Assembly: GCF_029639405.1 (NCBI RefSeq)
Contig: NZ_CP121274.1
Location: forward strand, 1,054,001 to 1,118,000
Reading direction: 5' to 3'
DNA length: 64,000 nt
From: Microbacterium proteolyticum
GTDB lineage: Bacteria; Actinomycetota; Actinomycetes; Actinomycetales; Microbacteriaceae
Below are positions 59,421 through 64,000 of the stretch, piece by piece (position 1 is the first letter of the stretch; each line of letters starts with the position of its first letter). The notes beneath the pieces were generated by a model. The model saw only the letters and a list, made by a program, of their open reading frames with translations. It had not been told where the DNA came from and searched no databases. The translations under genes were made by a program, and so were the position numbers.

Positions 59421-60691
59421 GCGGGGCAGTCCGGGTAAGGGGGCGTCGCGGAGGACCAGTGCGGGTGGAGTGCTCGTCGCGCATCGAAGGGGGCGGCGTA
59501 GCCGGGTGATGGGCGGAGGGCGATGACGAGGTTGTCATCGGTGAGGGTCTGATCGACTTCACCGGCGTTTTGCAAGAGAGTCGCGACGGCGACTTTCGCT
59601 GCGATGCTCCCAACGAGGTGAAGGTCTCCACCTATTGCGGTCATCGGGTTGTGTCGGGTGCCGTCCCCGTAGCCTCGGTCCAGGCTCGGTTCGGGATCGA
59701 TCATTCCGTTGTCGCGCATGTATCGACGCTGACAGTCGAGGCATCCGACCTCGGGCAGTGCACGGATGCGCAGAATCTCTCCGTATCTGCCGTCGGCGAG
59801 GACGCAGGCGAACACAATCGGTTTGCCCGCACGGCGTGCAAGGTAGTTTGCGACGCGTCGGGGTTCGACTCCGTCGACGGTGCAGATGATGATGTCGGCG
59901 GCGTCAATCAGGGGTCGGGTGATGTTGGCGTTGGCGGTGAGGTCGATGGGCCATGGGCTGATGTTGCTTTCCGGCCACTGCCTGTTCAGGGATGCCTTTA
60001 ATCCATCCACTTTGGACATTCCAACGCTCGCGGCAGCGAGGACGTGCCGGGGAACGTTGTGGAAGAGGATCTTGTCAGGATCGACCAGGTCGATGTGGCC
60101 AACTCCGTAGCTTGCGAGTGCTTCGGCTGCGGCTCCTCCGATGCTGCCGGCGCCTAGCAGGAGCGCCCGCGAGGTCGAGAGGAGGCTGGTTGGCCAGAGG
60201 CTTCCAAGGGCGGTCACATGCTGGGTTCCGTCCTGGATGTCCAAAGAAATGGGGCGGACGGTGTCGTTCGAGATCGTCCACGCCGACCAGGCCGGAAGCC
60301 GTTCCCCATCGCGGATCTCCGGAGGGTCGGGACAGAAGGTCACGGCGATGTGCCATTGGCCGGGAAGCGGTGCGATCGCCTGCGGGACGAGGGTCTGGAA
60401 GGCGTCGAAGGGCATTGTCGCGTGTTGGTGGGTGAGAAGGTACGCGCAAAACGCGGCGTCCGCCGGCACTCGGTACCAGTGGCCGACGCGATTGAAGTCG
60501 GCGACCGTGAGGAAGTGGTCGGGATCCTCCGTGAGATGGACGAGGTCCGAGTCTTCGTTCGAGAGGGCGACGACTATGGCGGCCTTGTCCGGTGCGGACA
60601 GACGGCAGGTGAGATTGCCCCACGCGTACGACTTGTCGATGACCTCCATCGCTTCGGTGGGCAACAGCACCAGCCAGTTCTCGCCACTCAT
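59402..60691 (-). CDS. E1-like ThiF-family activating enzyme
   Basis: A 429-residue protein with an N-terminal domain of about 175 residues and a C-terminal ThiF/E1 adenylation domain. It has LLLGAGSIGGAAAEALASYG, VDPDKILFHNVPRH and ICTVDGVEPRRVANY. A structural zinc site is suggested by GCLDCQRRY and PDCPACHRHP. It would adenylate the C-terminal Gly of the partner protein and pass it to the E2. In most type II CBASS this is fused to E2 as Cap2; here the two are separate genes 13 bp apart. Confidence 0.85.
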   Translation of the reverse strand: MSGENWLVLLPTEAMEVIDKSYAWGNLTCRLSAPDKAAIVVALSNEDSDLVHLTEDPDHFLTVADFNRVGHWYRVPADAAFCAYLLTHQHATMPFDAFQTLVPQAIAPLPGQWHIAVTFCPDPPEIRDGERLPAWSAWTISNDTVRPISLDIQDGTQHVTALGSLWPTSLLSTSRALLLGAGSIGGAAAEALASYGVGHIDLVDPDKILFHNVPRHVLAAASVGMSKVDGLKASLNRQWPESNISPWPIDLTANANITRPLIDAADIIICTVDGVEPRRVANYLARRAGKPIVFACVLADGRYGEILRIRALPEVGCLDCQRRYMRDNGMIDPEPSLDRGYGDGTRHNPMTAIGGDLHLVGSIAAKVAVATLLQNAGEVDQTLTDDNLVIALRPSPGYAAPFDARRALHPHWSSATPPYPDCPACHRHP

Positions 60692-60704
60692 GCGCTGTGC
60701 TCGG

Positions 60705-61211
60705 TCACGCTGTCTCTTCCGCGGTCGCGGTGATCAAGTGATCGAGTTGCTCGTCGGTGACGATGCCGTTGACTGTCATGTTCGGGATCTTGCCGCGCTG
60801 AAACAGGGCGAACTCGATCATCCATCCCGACGCTTTCAGGATCAGATCGCTGGTCCGCGAGAAGAGGTCCCACTGGTCGGCATCACGGAGCAGGCAGAGG
60901 CCGCCATTGGGGAGCACGTGGTACTGGGTGAAGCTTCGCAGGGTGACGTCGGGCTGCGGTTCCAAAGGGTAGAGGATTGGTGGGACCGCGGGGAAGCCGT
61001 GCCCGTACGCGACCCGCGCGCGCAGCGGCTGGTCGACGAGGTTTGACAGCCCGGCTGGTTCGGGTCGTGTGAATGGCCATACCGGGAGTGCGCCGCTGAA
61101 GTGACCGGCACCTTCGGGCGTCCACTCGAGGGCGGGGGCCACCGAACCGATGTCGTCGATCTCCTGCGCGAGACGACCCGGGTCATCCTCCCACCAGCTG
61201 CGGAGGATCAA
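60705..61211 (-). CDS. E2-like conjugating enzyme
   Basis: A 168-residue prokaryotic E2-fold protein. YHVLPNGGLCLL carries the His-x(n)-Asn-x2-x-Cys arrangement of the bacterial E2 active site, with the Cys as acceptor, preceded by PILYPLEPQPDVTL. It appears to start at TTG (61209-61211), 2 bp after the nucleotidyltransferase stop, so it is translationally coupled. It transfers the activated C-terminus from the E1. Confidence 0.8.
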   Translation of the reverse strand: MILRSWWEDDPGRLAQEIDDIGSVAPALEWTPEGAGHFSGALPVWPFTRPEPAGLSNLVDQPLRARVAYGHGFPAVPPILYPLEPQPDVTLRSFTQYHVLPNGGLCLLRDADQWDLFSRTSDLILKASGWMIEFALFQRGKIPNMTVNGIVTDEQLDHLITATAEETA

Positions 61212-61213
61212 GG

Positions 61214-62170
61214 TCAGCCCTGCGGGGAATCGCGAACCGGACGCGGCCCAGTCTCTCCCGCTCCACCGGGAGGCAGTACGAGCGGGAACGCAGTCCCGAA
61301 GACGGACTGCCAGTGACGTGTCGCGGCCGGCTGATCATTGGAGGCGACGGCCCGAAGCGCCGCGACGGCGTCAGCTGCTGCATCCTCTAGGGACCTGCGC
61401 AGACCGGCCACGTCCAGACTCGGCTGGATCAACCCGGAGAGCTCCGCGGGATCTTCAACGCGCAAGGAGTGCGTCGAGGCGTTGACGAAGAAGTTCTTCA
61501 ACGCCTCGGGTCGGTTGTTGCTCACCGACAGGCAGTCCAACGCGAGAACCTCCATCACGAGCGACTTGACCGTGCCGGTCACATCTTCATGCTGACGCGA
61601 CCAGTACTTGAGGACCCGGACCAGCGGGCGAAACAACGACCAGTCCTGCTGCCGCCGTGCGACCTCGTTGATGAGGTACTCAGGGTCTGCGAGCGACCAG
61701 CGCTCCTCCTTCTTGAACGGGATCAGGATCCCGTCCGGACGTCGCAACGCTGGCATCACATCGACAGTGAACGCGTTGTCCTGCTCCGGCGGATCGACGA
61801 AACACTTCGCGGCGCGATTGCGGTCGGCGGTGCGGATCAGGCGCACCAGCTGCGCGCGCGATCCGTGGGACACGGAGAGGAGATCGTTCACCAGATCATG
61901 GCAACGCTCGATCGCCTCTTCGGCAGAGCCCCCGTCCTCGCCCCAGTCCGGGTGCTCGTCCTGATCGAACTCGACCACGAGATCCACATCATGCACCGGC
62001 TGCAGCTGGGTGCTGCGGGCGAGCGAACCCGACCCCCACACCACCTTCACATCCGGCGCGGTCAGCAACGCGGACGTGAAGGTGTCGCGACGGTCACGGG
62101 CAATCTGCACGACCTTCACATCCGCGTCGACAACCGACTGCAGGGTAGCGAAAGACTCGAGAACCGTCAT
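61214..62170 (-). CDS. cGAS/DncV-like nucleotidyltransferase (CD-NTase)
   Basis: A 318-residue SMODS-type nucleotidyltransferase. The active site is VWGSGSLARSTQLQPVHDVD LVVEF (GS plus DxD) and the third Asp in AFTVDVMPALRRPDG. LLSV, RPLVRVLKYWSRQH and the helical C-terminal half complete the fold. It is expected to make a cyclic oligonucleotide on phage infection. The protein ends in DSPQG: a C-terminal Gly is what the E1/E2 pair of type II CBASS needs. GAGAGGTG precedes the ATG. First gene of the operon. Confidence 0.88.
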   Translation of the reverse strand: MTVLESFATLQSVVDADVKVVQIARDRRDTFTSALLTAPDVKVVWGSGSLARSTQLQPVHDVDLVVEFDQDEHPDWGEDGGSAEEAIERCHDLVNDLLSVSHGSRAQLVRLIRTADRNRAAKCFVDPPEQDNAFTVDVMPALRRPDGILIPFKKEERWSLADPEYLINEVARRQQDWSLFRPLVRVLKYWSRQHEDVTGTVKSLVMEVLALDCLSVSNNRPEALKNFFVNASTHSLRVEDPAELSGLIQPSLDVAGLRRSLEDAAADAVAALRAVASNDQPAATRHWQSVFGTAFPLVLPPGGAGETGPRPVRDSPQG

Positions 62171-62289
62171 GGAGCACCTCTCCCCAGCGGCCCGGGTGCG
62201 GGCGCTGATTCAGCGTACGGCCGACCTCGGACATCTTGCGGAAGAGTCGCCGTCTCTCGTCCCGCATACTCGGCGCCCTCACGTCCGAC

Positions 62290-62376
62290 TACATGCAGCG
62301 TTCTCAGGAACATGGCGGATCCGCCATTTGTCCGCCACTTCATCTGAGAATCCGCCATCTTCGCCGAGAACCTACA
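62290..62376 (-). repeat. Right end (R) of the Tn7-like transposon
   Basis: Read on the minus strand it starts TGTAGGTTCTCG at 62376. TGGCGG motifs (CCGCCA on the plus strand) are at 62352-62357, 62332-62337 and 62321-62326; a further one in opposite orientation (62313-62318) joins the last in the 16-bp palindrome ATGGCGGATCCGCCAT (62312-62327). Dense sites are typical of a Tn7 right end. The 62171-62383 interval holds no gene other than this end. Confidence 0.85.
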
Positions 62377-62381
62377 GAACC
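62377..62381. repeat. Right copy of the 5-bp target-site duplication (GAACC)
   Basis: GAACC directly follows the right terminus (…CCTACA ends at 62376) and equals the five bases before the left terminus. It lies 2 bp from the dnaB stop codon (62384-62386). Confidence 0.88.
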
Positions 62382-62383
62382 GA

Positions 62384-63754
62384 CTACATCCCCGGCGCCA
62401 TGTCAGCGAACCGTGAGTAGTGGCCCTGGAACGCCACGGTGATCGTGTCGGTCGGACCGTTACGGTGCTTCGCCACGATTAGGTCGGCCTCACCGGCACG
62501 CGGCGAGTCCTTCTCGTACGCGGCCTCACGGTGGAGGAGCACGACCATGTCGGCATCCTGCTCGATCGACCCCGACTCACGCAGGTCGGACAGGGCCGGC
62601 TTCTTGTCGGCGCGCTGCTCGGCACCACGGTTCAGCTGCGACAGCGCGATGACCGGAACCTGCAGCTCCTTCGCCATCAGCTTCAGCGCACGCGAGAACT
62701 CACTGACCTCTTGCTGACGCGACTCGACGCGCTTACCGCTCGTGAGCAGCTGCAGGTAGTCGATGACGACCATCTTCAGACCCTCGCGCTGCTTCAGGCG
62801 ACGGCACTTCGCCCGGATCTCGACCAGCGTCATGTTCGGGCTGTCGTCGATGTACAGGGGGGCGTCGTTGATGCGACCGCGGGTCGACGCGACGGTCGTC
62901 CAGTCGCGCGAGTCGAGCGTTCCCTTGCGCATGCTCTGCAGCGGGATCGATCCCTCGGCGCTCAGCAGGCGCATCGCGATCTCGCTGCGCCCCATCTCGA
63001 GCGAGAAGAAGATGCAGGGCGCGTTCGACTTGATCGCGGCGGCGCGGGCGAAGTCGAGCGCGAGCGTCGACTTACCCATGGCGGGACGCGCGGCGAGCAC
63101 GATCATCTGACCCGGGTGCAGACCGTTGGTCAGCTGGTCGAGGCCCGCGAACCCGGTCGGGATGCCGGTCATCGATCCGTCGCGACCGCGAGCGGCCTCG
63201 ATCTCTTCGACCGCGGCATCCACGGCCATCGTCAGGGGGATGTAGTCCTCGGCGCTGTCGTCGCCCGAGACGTTGTAGATCTCGGCCTGCGCGCTGTTGA
63301 CGAGCTCGGTCGGGTCGCCCTCGCCCGCGTAGCCCATCTGCACGATGCGCGTGCCCGCCTCGACCAGGCGGCGCAGCAGCGCGCGCTCGGCGACGATCGA
63401 GGCGTAGTAGCCGGCGTTGGCGGCCGTCGGCACGATCGAGGTGAGCGTGTGCAGGTAATCAGCACCACCGGCCCGCTGCAGCTCGCCGGTCTTGATGAGC
63501 TCGTCGGTGACGGCGACGACGTCGGTCGGCTCACCGTGCGAGTACAGCGTGAGGATTGCCTCGAAGATCAGCTCGTGCTTCGGCACGTAGAAGTCGGGCC
63601 CGCGGAGCGTCTCGATGACGTCGGCCACGGCGTCCTTCGACAGCAACATGCCGCCCAGGGCGCTCTGCTCCGCCAGGATGTCGTGCGGCGGGGTGCGCTC
63701 CGGCCGCGGCGACGACCCTCCGAGACGCTCGTTGGCGATGTCGGTGATCGACAC
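62384..63754 (-). CDS. dnaB: Replicative DNA helicase DnaB
   Basis: A 456-residue hexameric helicase. The N-terminal domain begins after PHDILAEQSALGGMLLSKDA; the RecA-like motor has ARPAMGKSTLALDFARAAA (Walker A), MVVIDYLQLL (Walker B) and SGSIEQDADMVVLLHRE. No intein is present. A GTG at 63752-63754 with AAGGAG 5 bp upstream is the better start; a GTG two codons earlier overlaps the Shine-Dalgarno. The 3' end (GHYSRFADMAPGM) is intact despite the transposon 7 bp beyond the stop. It is essential for replication, so it makes a safe, conserved landing site. Confidence 0.95.
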   Translation of the reverse strand: MSITDIANERLGGSSPRPERTPPHDILAEQSALGGMLLSKDAVADVIETLRGPDFYVPKHELIFEAILTLYSHGEPTDVVAVTDELIKTGELQRAGGADYLHTLTSIVPTAANAGYYASIVAERALLRRLVEAGTRIVQMGYAGEGDPTELVNSAQAEIYNVSGDDSAEDYIPLTMAVDAAVEEIEAARGRDGSMTGIPTGFAGLDQLTNGLHPGQMIVLAARPAMGKSTLALDFARAAAIKSNAPCIFFSLEMGRSEIAMRLLSAEGSIPLQSMRKGTLDSRDWTTVASTRGRINDAPLYIDDSPNMTLVEIRAKCRRLKQREGLKMVVIDYLQLLTSGKRVESRQQEVSEFSRALKLMAKELQVPVIALSQLNRGAEQRADKKPALSDLRESGSIEQDADMVVLLHREAAYEKDSPRAGEADLIVAKHRNGPTDTITVAFQGHYSRFADMAPGM

Positions 63755-63949
63755 AGGCACTCCTTCTCAGTTTCGGACGCACTCCCCCACCGGCCGATTC
63801 GCGCACGTGAAGCGCAATCGACGCATCGGATGACGACCTCGGGCAGCATCGAATCACCGACCTCCGACATCGACGCGCGTGAGTGGAGCGGGTGTGCCCG
63901 ATGGGATGCACCCACGCTAAGGACCACCCCTCCTCCACGCAAACAGCCC

Positions 63950-63958
63950 TGTGGATAA
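63950..63958. promoter_or_regulatory. DnaA box upstream of dnaB
   Basis: TGTGGATAA is the exact complement of the consensus DnaA box TTATCCACA. A related TGTGGACAG follows at 63963. They lie about 200 bp upstream of the dnaB start and may tie dnaB expression to DnaA, or be part of the regulation of a neighbouring gene beyond the window. Confidence 0.5.
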
Positions 63959-64000
63959 CTCTGTGGACAGCTTGAGAGAAACGCCGCGATTGCTGTGCAC

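Larger units (their letters stand above)
26502..62376. mobile_element. Tn7-like transposon, 35.9 kb, inserted behind dnaB
   Basis: The element is bounded by inverted TGTAGGTTC(C/T)CG ends, each carrying several TGGCGG motifs, and by a GAACC duplication on both sides. It encodes TnsA-like, TnsB-like, TnsC-like and TniQ-family proteins on one operon. The right end is next to the dnaB stop codon, as the right end of Tn7 is next to glmS, so the TniQ protein probably reads the dnaB 3' end. The cargo is a cyclohexanone-type catabolic cluster on the left, a four-gene putative defence operon in the middle and a CBASS-like operon between tnsA and the right end. No CRISPR, cas or TnsE gene is seen. Confidence 0.88.

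Noticed and set aside
26502..62376. CRISPR-associated transposon (CAST)
   Set aside because: The element has TnsABC/TniQ-type genes, but I found no regularly spaced repeats and no Cas12k or Cascade gene anywhere in it.

Overview
The window is high-GC actinobacterial DNA. Codon use, the mycothiol-dependent isomerase-like fold, the MmyB-type regulator remnant and the gene families all fit Microbacteriaceae, and Microbacterium or a close relative is my guess. Positions 1-26501 and 62377-64000 are host chromosome. Positions 26502-62376 form one 35.9-kb Tn7-like transposon inserted directly behind dnaB.

Host part, left to right: a fructose-type ABC transporter (FrcA, FrcC, FrcB homologues, minus strand) faces a UlaG-like metallo-beta-lactamase hydrolase and a shikimate-dehydrogenase-like oxidoreductase. 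Next come an FAD-linked oxidase with a divergent LuxR regulator and a RibD/DHFR-like reductase. An Mrr-type restriction nuclease sits beside a complete type I restriction-modification operon (hsdM-hsdS-hsdR). After it lies a decayed MmyB regulator and a frameshifted alpha/beta hydrolase. A series of small redox and hydrolase genes follows with TetR, PucR and MarR regulators. Two of these regulators have striking palindromic operators.

Transposon: the left end is at 26502 and the right end at 62376. The ends begin TGTAGGTTC and contain repeated TGGCGG motifs, and both are flanked by the 5-bp duplication GAACC. The right end lies 7 bp from the dnaB stop codon. The transposition operon (tnsA, tnsB, tnsC, tniQ, then two small genes) runs leftward with ATGA overlaps. 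No CRISPR array or cas gene is present, so this is not a CRISPR-associated transposon. A second, internal left-end copy at 42856 divides the element into two parts.

The left part (26.5-42.9 kb) carries genes that together could degrade cyclohexanol or cyclohexanone to acetyl-CoA and succinyl-CoA. They are an SDR, a cyclohexanone monooxygenase (very close to ChnB), a lactone hydrolase, an alcohol and an aldehyde dehydrogenase, a CoA-transferase, an acyl-CoA dehydrogenase, an enoyl-CoA hydratase, a hydroxyacyl-CoA dehydrogenase and a thiolase. Two regulators and a shared CCAATACC operator motif accompany them.

The right part (42.9-62.4 kb) carries two probable defence islands around the transposition genes. 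One is a four-gene operon that I cannot match to a named system. It encodes an IF2_N-fused P-loop ATPase, a Swt1-type HEPN protein, an unknown protein and a PD-(D/E)XK-like protein. The other is a type II CBASS-like operon with separate genes for the cGAS-like nucleotidyltransferase, E2, E1 and JAB protease, followed by a predicted nuclease-fold gene.

The window ends in dnaB and its upstream region, which contains a consensus DnaA box. I saw no tRNA, rRNA or CRISPR.
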